A program made the position numbers and the translations under genes. A DNA stretch of 64,000 nt. Origin: JAFEDN01 sp963832945. Its GTDB lineage: Bacteria; Pseudomonadota; Gammaproteobacteria; Coxiellales; Coxiellaceae. The first letter of the stretch is position 1. Every line of letters starts with the position of its first letter. Shown piece after piece: positions 43,213-52,229 of the stretch. The notes beneath the pieces were generated by a model. It had not been told where the DNA came from. It made no database searches and worked only from the letters and a program-made list of their open reading frames with translations. The DNA lies in NCBI GenBank assembly GCA_963832945.1, contig CAWHVV010000002.1, positions 186,001 to 250,000 on the forward strand. Direction: 5' to 3'.

Positions 43213-44380
43213 ATGAAAGGCGGCGGTGGTGGTGGTCAACAACCCGGTGATCAAATTTCCAGTTTTTTCTGGATAATTTGTCTTCTCGCGGGCGCTATTT
43301 TACTCACCTGGTGGTTAAAGCGGGACTGGATCGTCGTACCCGTGTTTCAGCTGCGCATTTACGAATCTTATTTACTTGAATTCTTTGCCAAAGGCTGGAT
43401 TGAATTCACCCATCTGGCGCCATGGCTGCATCTGCCGCAACCCAATATTAAAGAAATATCTAATATTCGCAATTACATGGTCAGCGAACCGGTTTCCAGC
43501 GTGCGTTTCCCCGTATTTGCCTACATCAATGAACAGCTTGGCGACTGGACGCGTTTTCCGGCGATGGCCATACTGGCGTTCCTGTCGATATTTGTGTATT
43601 TCCGTCATACCAGCCACCGCTTTCAAAAAGAATATTCGATGGACCAGTTAAGGAAGCAGGAAAGTCAGAACTGGCCGCAAATTACGCCCGTTTTATCGTT
43701 AGATTTATTGAAAGAAGATTTAGACATAGGACCCTGGGCGATGGCGCAGGTGCCGCTGGATTTTTGTAAACAACACGATATGTTGCTGATTGGCGAAGGT
43801 GAAGACAACAAGATTGGTCTGGAAATTGAAGGCCGAGCCCGCCTACCGGGTATTTTCCCTGCAGCTCGGTGCGCCGTGGCGCGGCATTCAGGCATTGCCT
43901 ATCCATACCAAGGCGCTGATGGTGATTTTTTTAGCCCGGGCTTTGCGTCAGCGTGATGTCGCGAGCCGGTTTTTAAAACAGATCGCATCTTCCGCCGGAC
44001 ACGGTAAATTAGATTTTAGCGGCGTCGATGAGCAGTTGCAGTTGTATCATGACGCCAAGCCTTTAAAATGGCTGGAAAGCCGTCATGCTTACGTGGGTAC
44101 GCTCATAGCATCATTACTGGAAATGGCGCGTATCGACGGCGTGCTGGCTTCCGCGGAATTTTTATGGTTAAAACCCGTGGACCGGCGCATGTGGTACATG
44201 CTCAACAGCGTCGGCCGTCAAACCGCAGTTGTCGAAGTAGCGGGATTATTCGCCCACTGGCACGCTGAAAAGAAATTAAAAAGATCGCTGAAAAACCCCA
44301 TGGTCAAAGAGGCGGTGAATGCCCTGGACGAAGAAGTGCAGAAAATCCTCTATATTCCGGAGACTGAAAAATGGCACTAA
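43213..44380 (+). pseudogene. dotM: Dot/Icm coupling-complex protein DotM (IcmP), frameshifted
   Basis: DotM recruits acidic-motif effectors to the DotL complex. The first frame (43213 on) has two membrane segments (FFWIICLLAGAILLTWWL; MAILAFLSIFVYF) and runs to about GEGEDNKIGLEIEGRA. The conserved C-terminal domain continues one frame over: YRVFSLQLGAPWRGIQALP, HAYVGTLIASLLEMARIDGV, LASAEFLWLKPVDRRMWYML, FAHWHAEKKL, ending at TAA 44378-44380 and overlapping dotL. Removing one C in GCCCGCC (43839-43845) would restore a full protein of about 388 residues. It is either a sequencing error or a true lesion in a core gene; dotL downstream is intact. Confidence 0.88.
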
Positions 44381-46746
44381 GAAAACGCACCCAGCGTGGT
44401 TTAGACTCGCATCAGGAACAGGATTATAAAAGTATTATTCGCGACACGCGAACCGTCAGCCGTCGTGTCATGGATTTTTGGCGCACTCCGAAAGGCGCTG
44501 CGATTACTTTGATGATATCCGCCGTGGTGATTTACTATCTGAGTTATTTAAGCGAACCCGTTTTATTTGCCGGCGTGGCGATTTTTCTGTATTCGTTCCT
44601 GCAAAAAACCAAACTACCGTTTCGTATGCCTCAATTTTCCGGCGCTAAAGACCATAACGATCTCCATCCCAAACACGGTACGCCGAATCCGGCGCGGGGT
44701 ATCTATTTCCTCGGTAATGAGATTTCCACCCGGGACGAATTATGGTTTAACAACGAAGACATGCGTACCCACGTGTTGATTTTCGGCTCAACCGGTAGTG
44801 GTAAAACCGAAGCGCTTATTTCCATGGCCTATAATGCTTTATTGCAGGCCAGCGGCTTTATTTATGTGGATGGTAAAGGCGATAACTCGTTGTACGCGAA
44901 AGTATTTTCGATGGTGCGTTCCATGGGCCGCGAAGATGATATGTTGTTGATTAACTTCATGACCGGCGCCCGCGATGTTGTGGGGCCGCAGGAAAAGCGT
45001 TTATCCAATACCATGAATCCGTTTGCCACAGGTTCTTCGAGCATGTTGTCACAGTTGGTCATCAGCATGATGGAATCCAGTTCCGCCAGTTCCGACGGTG
45101 ATATGTGGAAAGGCCGCGCCATGGGTTTCGTGGAAGCCATCATGAAAGTATTGGTGGTCATGCGCGATGCCGGCCATATTTTATTAGATGCCAATACCAT
45201 TCGTAATTATTTCCTGTTGCCGCGTTTAGAGGCGATTGTCATCGATAAAATGTTTATCCGCGACGGTCAGGAACCTATTAGTTTAGCCAATTTACCGCCG
45301 TCGATTTTAGAGCCTATCAATAACTATGTATTTAACTTACCAGGTTACAATAAGGATAAAAAAGGCCAACAGGTTTCACAGGTGCTTGAGCAACACGGCT
45401 TTATTACCATGCAATTAACCCGTATTTTCTCGTCTCTGGCGGACACTTACGGACATATTATGCGTACCAATCTGGCGGAAGTGGATTTAAAAGACGTGGT
45501 GTTAAATCGCCGGATTTTATGCGTATTATTGCCGGCGCTGGAAAAATCTCCGGAAGAATTGTCAAACTTGGGTAAAGTGATTATCGCGTCCCTGAAAGTG
45601 ATGATGGCCAGCGGTTTAGGCGACGCCGTAGAAGGCACTTACGCGGATTTGATCACCAGTAAACCGACAACGTCAGAAACGCCATTTCTCTGCATTTTGG
45701 ACGAATACGGTTATTACGCGGTAAAAGGTTTTGCTGTGGTTCCCGCGCAGGCGCGTTCATTGGGTTTTTCCGTAGTATTTGCGGGACAAGATTTACCGGC
45801 TTTCCAGAAAGCTTCAAAAGAAGAAGCGGCGTCCATCGGCGCGAACACTAACATTAAAATTTGTATGAAACTGGAAGACCCGACGGAAACCTGGGATTTT
45901 TTCATGAAGTCCGCCGGCGAATCCTACGTCACTCACGTCGATAGTTTCCAGGTGGATTCAGGCAATGTGATGGGTACTTATGCCGACGCCAAAGGCGCAA
46001 AACTGGAAAAACGTAACCGCGTTGATTTACTGGATTTAAAGGAACAGCAACCTGGTGAAGCGCATTTTCTGTTTAAATCGAAGATTGTCCGTGGACGTTT
46101 CTTTTACGCCGCGCCGCCACCTGTCAAACGCATGCGTTTGACGCATTTTCTGAAAGTGGGCGCACCGGACGATAATGACGTGAAGAAATTACGCAAGAGT
46201 TTTGACCATTTTAATAAACTGGTCGGCGAAGGCACGATTATTTTTAAACCGGAAGTGCTTCCCGAGCAGGAGATTGATAATGTCACGCAATTGCTGCAGC
46301 GTCATCAGGAGCTGCCGCTGATCGAGCGCTCGATGACCGCTTTGAAAAAGCTTCGGCAGGGTTTTGCCGCGGAAATGCCTAATTTTGCTAGTTTTGCTGA
46401 AGAGCCTGTGAAAGTGAGCGCTGAAGAGCTCAATATATTTGTGCCGATGCGCGCCAATGAACACCTGCGCGCGCAATTGCTGGATAAAAGCGACGGCTTC
46501 AAACAGCCCCTGCTGCCTCGCGGTGGTACCCGGGACCAGATCGAGTATTTACAGCGTTTATGCGGTAAAAACAGCCAGCAGTCCCTGAATATCGCTTCCG
46601 AACTGGTGCGGGACATGGAGCAGGGCACCCATTATCCGCCCGCCCGCAGAGGCAGCCTCAGCAGCGTTCAGACCGCCGGTATCGTCCGCCAGTTAATCGA
46701 CGCCATCACCGTCAAAAAACAGGAAGCCGCTGCTGCTAAAAAATAA
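44371..46746 (+). CDS. dotL: Dot/Icm type IV coupling ATPase DotL (IcmO)
   Basis: DotL is the VirD4/TraG-like coupling protein that receives effectors. The 791 residues show two N-terminal membrane segments (about 40-75), THVLIFGSTGSGKTEALIS with Walker A near residue 140, FIYVDGKGDNSLYAKVF, FLCILDEYGYYAVKGFAVVPAQARSLGFSVVFAGQDLPAF (Walker B and following, about 428-470), and IGANTNIKICMKLEDPTETWDFF. A C-terminal extension of about 200 residues corresponds to the region that binds IcmSW, DotN and LvgA in Legionella. Length agrees with L. pneumophila DotL (783). Its ATG overlaps the dotM stop. Confidence 0.97.
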   Translation: MALRKRTQRGLDSHQEQDYKSIIRDTRTVSRRVMDFWRTPKGAAITLMISAVVIYYLSYLSEPVLFAGVAIFLYSFLQKTKLPFRMPQFSGAKDHNDLHPKHGTPNPARGIYFLGNEISTRDELWFNNEDMRTHVLIFGSTGSGKTEALISMAYNALLQASGFIYVDGKGDNSLYAKVFSMVRSMGREDDMLLINFMTGARDVVGPQEKRLSNTMNPFATGSSSMLSQLVISMMESSSASSDGDMWKGRAMGFVEAIMKVLVVMRDAGHILLDANTIRNYFLLPRLEAIVIDKMFIRDGQEPISLANLPPSILEPINNYVFNLPGYNKDKKGQQVSQVLEQHGFITMQLTRIFSSLADTYGHIMRTNLAEVDLKDVVLNRRILCVLLPALEKSPEELSNLGKVIIASLKVMMASGLGDAVEGTYADLITSKPTTSETPFLCILDEYGYYAVKGFAVVPAQARSLGFSVVFAGQDLPAFQKASKEEAASIGANTNIKICMKLEDPTETWDFFMKSAGESYVTHVDSFQVDSGNVMGTYADAKGAKLEKRNRVDLLDLKEQQPGEAHFLFKSKIVRGRFFYAAPPPVKRMRLTHFLKVGAPDDNDVKKLRKSFDHFNKLVGEGTIIFKPEVLPEQEIDNVTQLLQRHQELPLIERSMTALKKLRQGFAAEMPNFASFAEEPVKVSAEELNIFVPMRANEHLRAQLLDKSDGFKQPLLPRGGTRDQIEYLQRLCGKNSQQSLNIASELVRDMEQGTHYPPARRGSLSSVQTAGIVRQLIDAITVKKQEAAAAKK

Positions 46747-46925
46747 GGGCCCTCGCATAAATAACTTCGACAATTGGCGCTTAGATAGGGTTCAGATTTA
46801 AATGATTTTATTCTCGAAAAAATGTGCGCATAGCAGGCTATGTAAGCGTTTTTTCGAGAATAAAATCATTTAAAGATGAGCCCTAGATAAGATGCCAATT
46901 GTCGAAGTTATTTATGCGAGGGCCC
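46747..46925. mobile_element. 179-bp palindromic element (MITE-like)
   Basis: The element begins GGGCCCTCGCATAAATAACT and ends with the inverted copy AGTTATTTATGCGAGGGCCC. The arms continue inward through TTCGACAATTGGC / GCCAATTGTCGAA and AAATGATTTTATTCTCGAAA / TTTCGAGAATAAAATCATTT with small mismatched windows, leaving a central loop of about 26 nt. It starts right after the dotL stop codon. No coding capacity is visible. It could be a non-autonomous transposon and would also act as a strong transcription terminator for the icmQ-dotM-dotL operon. Confidence 0.85.
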
Positions 46926-47022
46926 TAAGTAGTCATTTATTTTTCAGCATCCGAGATCCCACGAAAAACTGTGTTCCACGGGAGTTTATAAGCTTATTTC
47001 TCACTCTTACCATCATAGCTTA

Positions 47023-47903
47023 ATGTAAGCGGTTGCAAAATTGACTCAAAAGGAATTAACTCTCTGCTAAAGAACAAAAACTCCGCCTTAACGGATGTTA
47101 ATTTAGGTCACAATGATCTAAAGGAACAGGATGATAAGAGTGTTTGTCTCCTGGCAGCCGATTCAAATTTGAAAAAGCTTAATGTAGGCCATTGCAAGCT
47201 TGGTTATAGGGCAGTCTCCGCTTTTATGACATACAATTCAAACTTGGAATCCCTTAATATAGCGCAGAGTCCTCTTCAGGATAACGCAGGACAAAACAAC
47301 ATCATCGTTCAGCAGTTACAAATGCACCCCTGTTTGACCGAAATTAATTTAAGCAGCTGCAATATTAGTAATGCGGAAGCATTCGTTTTGGCCATTCATC
47401 CAAGCCTCCTCTCTCTAACCTTAATAAATCATAACATTGGTTTCTTAGGAGCAATTGCCTTAGCTCTGAGTAAGAATTTGATCAAATTAAAGATCCCTTA
47501 CCAACACAATTTAGGTTGGCTTTTCCTTTGGGGAAATCAAACACTAAAATCTTTAATTTGGCGCATCAATAAAGCATGGACCCAACAACTGTTCTTTGAG
47601 TATAAATCTATGGATTATTTGGATTATATCAATCTAAACGCGTTAGGCGGAAGAAATGCCCAATTAAAGATTCAACTCTATAAAGAATTTATTGAGCCAT
47701 TTATATCGAAGATACTACCGCGTGACATATCTAATATCATTGATAATTACAATGAAGGAGGGTTCAAATACCCTTATGATTACAGCTTATTTTCTAACTC
47801 ATTAACTCCTAAAATTCGAGAAAAAATAAATCAACAGCTGCCCAAAATAAGAGAGGAGTTTAGCACGCTTGAAGAAAAATACAAAAGTCTTGGACTACTC
47901 TAG
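47023..47903 (+). pseudogene. N-terminally truncated leucine-rich-repeat protein
   Basis: An open frame without a usable ATG starts after a stop near 47020. It encodes LRR-like units: TDVNLGHNDLKEQDDKSVCL, LKKLNVGHCKLGYRAVSAFM, LESLNIAQSPLQDNAGQNNI, LTEINLSSCNISNAEAFVLA, LLSLTLINHNIGFLGAIALA, then a non-repeat C-terminal region ending KYKSLGLL. These resemble ribonuclease-inhibitor-type repeats found in many intracellular-bacterial effectors. The 5' end is missing where the palindromic element and a short AT-rich stretch lie. A TTG at 47169 could permit some translation. Confidence 0.68.
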
Positions 47904-48096
47904 AGCTGAAGCTGCCTGCAAAGAAGTACTGAAATCTCCAACAGAATATATTCATAGTAGTTTTTTAAAAAAATTTAACATCCATCAACCTCAATATATG
48001 CTTGGAATTATTGCAAGTGGAGATCAATTTATTTCAGATTCAAAAGTCACAAAAATTATTTTATCAGACCAACCCAAGACTATTGCCGTAGAATGA
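47869..48096 (+). CDS. Short open frame overlapping the LRR gene end, uncertain
   Basis: A 75-codon frame, shifted against the LRR frame, reads SRAEAACKEVLKSPTEYIHS and FLKKFNIHQPQYMLGIIASG. No ribosome site or known family is visible. It could be the continuation of the LRR protein after a frameshift near 47900 or an unrelated fragment. Confidence 0.3.
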   Translation: MKKNTKVLDYSRAEAACKEVLKSPTEYIHSSFLKKFNIHQPQYMLGIIASGDQFISDSKVTKIILSDQPKTIAVE

Positions 48097-48099
48097 GCG

Positions 48100-48336
48100 A
48101 TTAAATATCCTCATACTTGGCGGGTTCCGATAAGACTCAGACTCATGGATTAGAAAATACTTTAACGGATTGCGACCCAATGGTACTTCTGCTAAGGTAC
48201 TCAATAAGGCGAAGTCTCCGCCCTACCCTTGGGTTTCTCAGGTGCAAAGGCAGAGACCTCGTTGAAGCGTCCCGGCGCAGTGGTGGAACACCGCGACAGG
48301 ACTAGCCACAACCAACATAATCACGGAGTGTTGATC
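48100..48336 (+). promoter_or_regulatory. GC-rich structured leader, possible cis-regulatory RNA
   Basis: The 237 bp before the small gene at 48337 are clearly GC-richer than their surroundings and foldable. GTCTCCGCC (48214-48222) pairs with GGCAGAGAC (48249-48257), enclosing a CTACCCTTGGG and CTCAGGTGCAAA stretch; GGTG-GAA-CACC follows at about 48281-48292. The 3' part CTCAGGTGCAAAGGCAGAG superficially resembles the conserved CTCAGG..AAAGGACAGAG of glycine aptamers, but other conserved parts are absent. I therefore call only a structured leader, not a named riboswitch. Confidence 0.4.
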
Positions 48337-48591
48337 ATGGTTGAAACCATTGTATCTGAAAATTCGTCTTTCGTCCTACCTTCGCACAGAGGTTTAACAC
48401 CTCTGGAAATCATTGAAGACTGCCTCGAAAAAGTACAATTTCTTTCTGTGCTGGGCATCGCCAATGTTCAACAGATTGGGCAGGCGCAATGCTTGCAATT
48501 ATTGTCCATCCTGGATGATTGGAACGCCATCGCGCAACACCAACTCAAAACAGTAATGACAACCTATATTGAACCTGAGCAGTCTTTATAA
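48337..48591 (+). CDS. Small hypothetical protein
   Basis: From the ATG at 48337, with ACGGAG upstream, the product has 84 residues: a short polar head, then a helix-rich part, LTPLEIIEDCLEKVQFLSVL, GIANVQQIGQAQCLQLLSIL, DDWNAIAQHQLKTVMTT. It has no signal peptide and I know no family for it. A clear terminator follows eight bases after the stop, so leader, gene and terminator form one compact unit of about 500 bp. Regulation through the leader RNA is possible. Confidence 0.65.
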   Translation: MVETIVSENSSFVLPSHRGLTPLEIIEDCLEKVQFLSVLGIANVQQIGQAQCLQLLSILDDWNAIAQHQLKTVMTTYIEPEQSL

Positions 48592-48598
48592 AAAAATA

Positions 48599-48657
48599 TT
48601 CCTGAGCAGGCGAAACCTGATTTATTTCATGGTGCAGTTCTGTTCAGGAATTTTTTT
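48599..48657 (+). terminator. Rho-independent terminator
   Basis: TTCCTGAGCAG (48599-48609) pairs with CTGTTCAGGAA (48640-48650) with one G-T pair, and seven Ts follow (48651-48657). The 30-nt loop contains a small CAGG/CCTG hairpin. Confidence 0.8.
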
Positions 48658-48755
48658 ATTTACAAAAGCTGTTCGTGTCAGACATGAGCATTTTTGTAAT
48701 GATAACAATCAGAATCAGAATTAATGATGTTTTTTAAATTTTTTATCGCCTCTGA

Positions 48756-49133
48756 CACCAGCTGGTATCCCTATTTTTAGAAAGACTGATCAAAAAAATT
48801 GATCTACTCGATGAGAAATGTGTTTCGTTGAAGGCGCATGGCAAAAATCCTATTACAAATCTTTTTAAACCTATTTCAAAAGAACTTTTTTTGAAACAAC
48901 ATAAAATCTCTGGATTAAAAGCGTTAATTAATGAACTCTGGATGGAAATGAAATCTTCTGAAACACAGAGAAGCATCCCCGAGATCATCCGTAGAATTCT
49001 AATAAGTTATCCTGATGTTACTGCCGGTGTTTTTTCAGAAAGCCGAACAGAAATTGTTAATTTTTGGAAAACCTATACCCATGAAGCATTTCCTCTTCAT
49101 TCAACTGTAGAGACTGAAACTTCTACGCTCTAA
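48756..49133 (+). pseudogene. Fragment of an unidentified accessory protein
   Basis: An open frame after the stop at 48753-48755 reads LFLERLIKKIDLLDEKCVSL, KAHGKNPITNLFKPISKELF and SIPEIIRRILISYPDVTAGV before stopping at 49133. No ATG start is available (a TTG lies at 48828), so it looks like the C-terminal part of a longer gene. The composition is like other effector candidates. No family is recognised. Confidence 0.4.
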
Positions 49134-49430
49134 GATTGCTCAGTATTGGACTTTGGACAAAAATTTCTTTATACAGCTATTAAAAAGAGAGCAATTCTAA
49201 TTTAACCGTACAATTTGCAAGCCCGTCCCACCCCCAATCGGCGGTAAGCAAAGCCACATCAGGCCAAAATGAGCTCAATTTTGGTTGCGATATCTCTTTG
49301 CGCTTTTTTTACTGTCTGAATCACAGTACATTTTATAAATACTTGAAATGGAAGTACAACAGTGATAGTATACCTGCCATAAGTTAGTAAGTAGTAAAAA
49401 TAGTTTAACAGCTGAGAGAGAAATAATACA
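49134..49430. other. Intergenic region before the TIR/U-box gene
   Basis: No gene or strong palindrome is visible. A possible -10 (TATACC, about 49369) lies about 60 bp before the start of the following gene. No TTAA-N7-TTAA box of the Dot/Icm type is present. Confidence 0.4.
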
Positions 49431-52058
49431 ATGAGCAAATCACAACCCCTTCCATCTCCGGAATTTATTCATTTGGATGCACGAGTACAACTCGGAAATT
49501 TTTTAGGAAAAGTTAAAAAAATGATAAAAGATCAGGCGAAAATACACTTAAAATCGCTTGATTCAAAACAACTCAAAACAATTACACATCCACAAATTTT
49601 TCTTAGTTATGCTTGGGAGGAAAAACCTTTACAACTTGAGGGGTTACAATCCCTTCTTAAAATTATAAAAGAGGATTTTGAAAATGCAGGACTACGACCT
49701 TGGCTCGATCTTGCGCAAATGACAGGTGAACTAGATGAAAAAATGCGTTTAGGAATCCAATCAAGCCAGTACGTATTACTGATTGGCACGCATCGCTACG
49801 CTGCACGCACTCAACCTGGCAGCAATACCAATGTTTATAAAGAACTTCAGTTTACTCTGGAAGAATACAAGCGTAGATCGAGTGATCCCGAAAGGGCTGA
49901 CTTTTTATTACCTTTAATGCTGGAGGGTAATTACAATACCACTTTTCCCTTACTCCTTAATCAACTGATTCGTGATGGACGCTCTTGGTATAATTTTGAA
50001 AAAAATGAATGGCAATCTATTGATAACTATATTAAAGGACTAACAGAATATGAGCCGGTTGGTATTATACCCTGCTTACTCGGGTTAACCCGTCTTAACG
50101 ATTATCCTGCTTACCGGGAAGCCTGTGTAGAAAAATACAAAGATCTTCAAAAACTGCTCATGTTAGAGTTAAATTTGAAAAGAAGCAAATTTGAAAAGCA
50201 AGAATTTGAGAATCAAAAACAGGAATTACAGAAAAAACAGGAAGAATTAAAGCTATCTTTAGAAAATTCGCAAGTAGACCCCTCCTCTTTTGAAAAAGAA
50301 AGCCGCCGGCTACGCCTGAAATTAAATAATTCAGAATCCTTAAAGCAGGAATTATCTGAGGAATTAGCTGAATTGCAATCAAAATTACCTTTAAATAAAA
50401 ATCGAATTAATGAAATAGAAAACGAATTAAATGAAGAAATAAGTAATTTAAATAAACTGCAAATCCAATACGAAAAATTGCAGCAAAAAATGCAGCCGTC
50501 GGAATCATTCAAGAAACAAAAAGAAGAACTGGATATTATTCAGGCTCAACTCGCTTTACGTGAAGAAGCCATTAAAGAATCAGAGAAATCGCTTAAAGCG
50601 CATCAAGAGAAATTAGAAAAACAAGCTGCCGAAGAAAAATTTGCAATCAAAGAACAGATAGCAGAAATTAAAAAATCTATAGAAACAACAAAAAAATTGA
50701 AACCTGTTGATGTGACCGAATCGCCAATTCCGCCAAAATTTTCCATCAAACCTTGGCGGAAAACAGAATTTAAGTCTGATTTTGTAAGCAAAGCAGAAGA
50801 TGTTGAGTTAAAAAAAATTTACATGTGTCCTGTAGAGAAGCGTCCACTATATGATGCGGTAACCCTACAGCTTGACACCGGAAAAGGCTATGATGAAGAA
50901 CACACAGTGAGCGATGAAGCTGCGCGCAATTGGTTGATCGTCGGCCAAAATTCTACTTGCCCTTGTTGCCGGCTACCGGTTAAAGGAATAACGATTCCAC
51001 GTCTGCTGCGAGACATCGTGGAAGAGCAAATCTCGGAGGCATTGAAGCGTAATTCCTCTCCCCTGCCGGAAACAAAATCGGAAGTATCTCTTTACCCAGA
51101 AAAAGCATTAACACAGTTCTACGTAAATTCAACCTACATGCCAGAATATCAAAAAAATATAAACCAGTTGCTGCAATTTGTCGCCGAAGGTGAACAGGAA
51201 AAGGCTGAAAAGCTGATCCAGAAAGATGAGAGCTTGGTATTGTGTGTAGGAATGGTGAAAGATTTATCAGGACGGGAATTTAAGTACATTACAGCCTTTC
51301 AATATGCCTTATGGGCAGTGGATTGGCACATGTGGACGATGATCCAAAAATACTTGCCAGAACAATACCAAATAGCTCAATGGCAAGCGTTAGAAACTTA
51401 CTCTACTGCGTATGGTAAGCATTTTACATTAACAGGACTAACAAGTGCATTGCAGCATTATGTGGATAATGCCGTCATACCCGGGGAATTTGGTTGGGCC
51501 TCTAATCAGGAAGAGGCACAGTATTGGTGCAAGATAGGTATAGAACAAAAATTACTACCCGCTCACGTGGTGAATGAGTATTGCCGCACAGACAGAGCAT
51601 TTTATCCGTGCCCACAGGAATGGACCTCTCAGTTACCGCGGACACGTGAAACTGCGTCGATATCGTGGTTTACACCCATAGCTTCTGGTGTGGAGCTTGG
51701 ACTTACTTATGCTTTTTACAGATATAATAGCAAACAGTGTGTCCCTCATGAGGCTCCTAAATCGCCATATAGTAAAAATGAACCCGCTCGTGCTACTGAA
51801 GGTATGGGCGCAGACCTCAAAGCTCTCCAATCATTGTGGAACGCTCGCACTCAGCAATTGAAGTTACTCAAATCTAAATTACGACTACCATTTCAATTGC
51901 TTTATTCGAAATACATGTCGACACTGCCACTGTTATCTGAGACTACCACACAGCGCTTAATGCCACCGAAGACTAACTCTGCTCAACCAGCCATAAATAG
52001 GCGGCCATCAAATCCAGCGAGTGATTCCCTCGGTAAGTCAATCAATCAGAACTTTTAG
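49431..52058 (+). CDS. TIR - coiled coil - U-box fusion protein (putative effector)
   Basis: The 875-residue protein has an unusual domain order. Residues about 52-215 form a TIR-like domain: HPQIFLSYAWEE at its first strand, WLDLAQMTGEL, SSQYVLLIGTHRY, and VYKELQFTLEE, whose Glu138 is placed like the catalytic Glu of NADase TIRs. Residues 235-430 are a long coiled coil rich in Lys, Glu and Leu. Residues about 460-545 resemble a U-box: IYMCPVEKRPLYDAVTL, VSDEAARNWL, CPCCRLPVKG, LLRDIVEEQI. The C-terminus includes ITAFQYALWAVDWHMWTMIQ, a helical region I recall as recurrent in Legionellales proteins. No signal peptide. A U-box suggests ubiquitin-ligase activity, TIR suggests NAD+ cleavage or host TIR signalling; both are inference. 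Confidence 0.78.
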   Translation: MSKSQPLPSPEFIHLDARVQLGNFLGKVKKMIKDQAKIHLKSLDSKQLKTITHPQIFLSYAWEEKPLQLEGLQSLLKIIKEDFENAGLRPWLDLAQMTGELDEKMRLGIQSSQYVLLIGTHRYAARTQPGSNTNVYKELQFTLEEYKRRSSDPERADFLLPLMLEGNYNTTFPLLLNQLIRDGRSWYNFEKNEWQSIDNYIKGLTEYEPVGIIPCLLGLTRLNDYPAYREACVEKYKDLQKLLMLELNLKRSKFEKQEFENQKQELQKKQEELKLSLENSQVDPSSFEKESRRLRLKLNNSESLKQELSEELAELQSKLPLNKNRINEIENELNEEISNLNKLQIQYEKLQQKMQPSESFKKQKEELDIIQAQLALREEAIKESEKSLKAHQEKLEKQAAEEKFAIKEQIAEIKKSIETTKKLKPVDVTESPIPPKFSIKPWRKTEFKSDFVSKAEDVELKKIYMCPVEKRPLYDAVTLQLDTGKGYDEEHTVSDEAARNWLIVGQNSTCPCCRLPVKGITIPRLLRDIVEEQISEALKRNSSPLPETKSEVSLYPEKALTQFYVNSTYMPEYQKNINQLLQFVAEGEQEKAEKLIQKDESLVLCVGMVKDLSGREFKYITAFQYALWAVDWHMWTMIQKYLPEQYQIAQWQALETYSTAYGKHFTLTGLTSALQHYVDNAVIPGEFGWASNQEEAQYWCKIGIEQKLLPAHVVNEYCRTDRAFYPCPQEWTSQLPRTRETASISWFTPIASGVELGLTYAFYRYNSKQCVPHEAPKSPYSKNEPARATEGMGADLKALQSLWNARTQQLKLLKSKLRLPFQLLYSKYMSTLPLLSETTTQRLMPPKTNSAQPAINRRPSNPASDSLGKSINQNF

Positions 52059-52060
52059 CA

Positions 52061-52229
52061 GCAATTCCCGCTGAGTACAGCGAAAATTGCTTCCTGTTTT
52101 TATCCTGCGCTCGGCGGAGCCGATGCTCGGAATGAAGGGGGAGAATCGCGATTCTCCCCCTTGCGATCCCCCATCGCGGGGATAATTTTCTACGAAAATT
52201 ATTTTTTTATAAAGGTGATTTATTTTATT
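52061..52229 (+). repeat. Multi-hairpin dispersed repeat, copy 6
   Basis: The best-preserved full copy: GCAATTCCCGCTGAGTACAG (first hairpin), ATCCTGCGCTCGGCGGAGCC, GATGCTCGGAATGAAGGGGG, then GGGGGAGAATCGCGATTCTC plus CCCC, a perfect 24-bp palindrome, then GCGATCCCCCATCGCGGGG and AATTTTCTACGAAAATT. It begins three bases after the stop of the TIR/U-box gene. Confidence 0.9.

Noticed and set aside
43780..43860. Programmed ribosomal frameshift in dotM
   Set aside because: There is no slippery heptamer or following structure at the junction, and the lesion is in a C-rich run as expected for an indel.
48170..48260. Glycine riboswitch
   Set aside because: Only the CTCAGG..AAAGG part resembles the aptamer; the 5' GGAGAG strand and the tandem layout are not found, and the downstream gene is not a glycine-related gene. 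Kept only as an unnamed structured leader.
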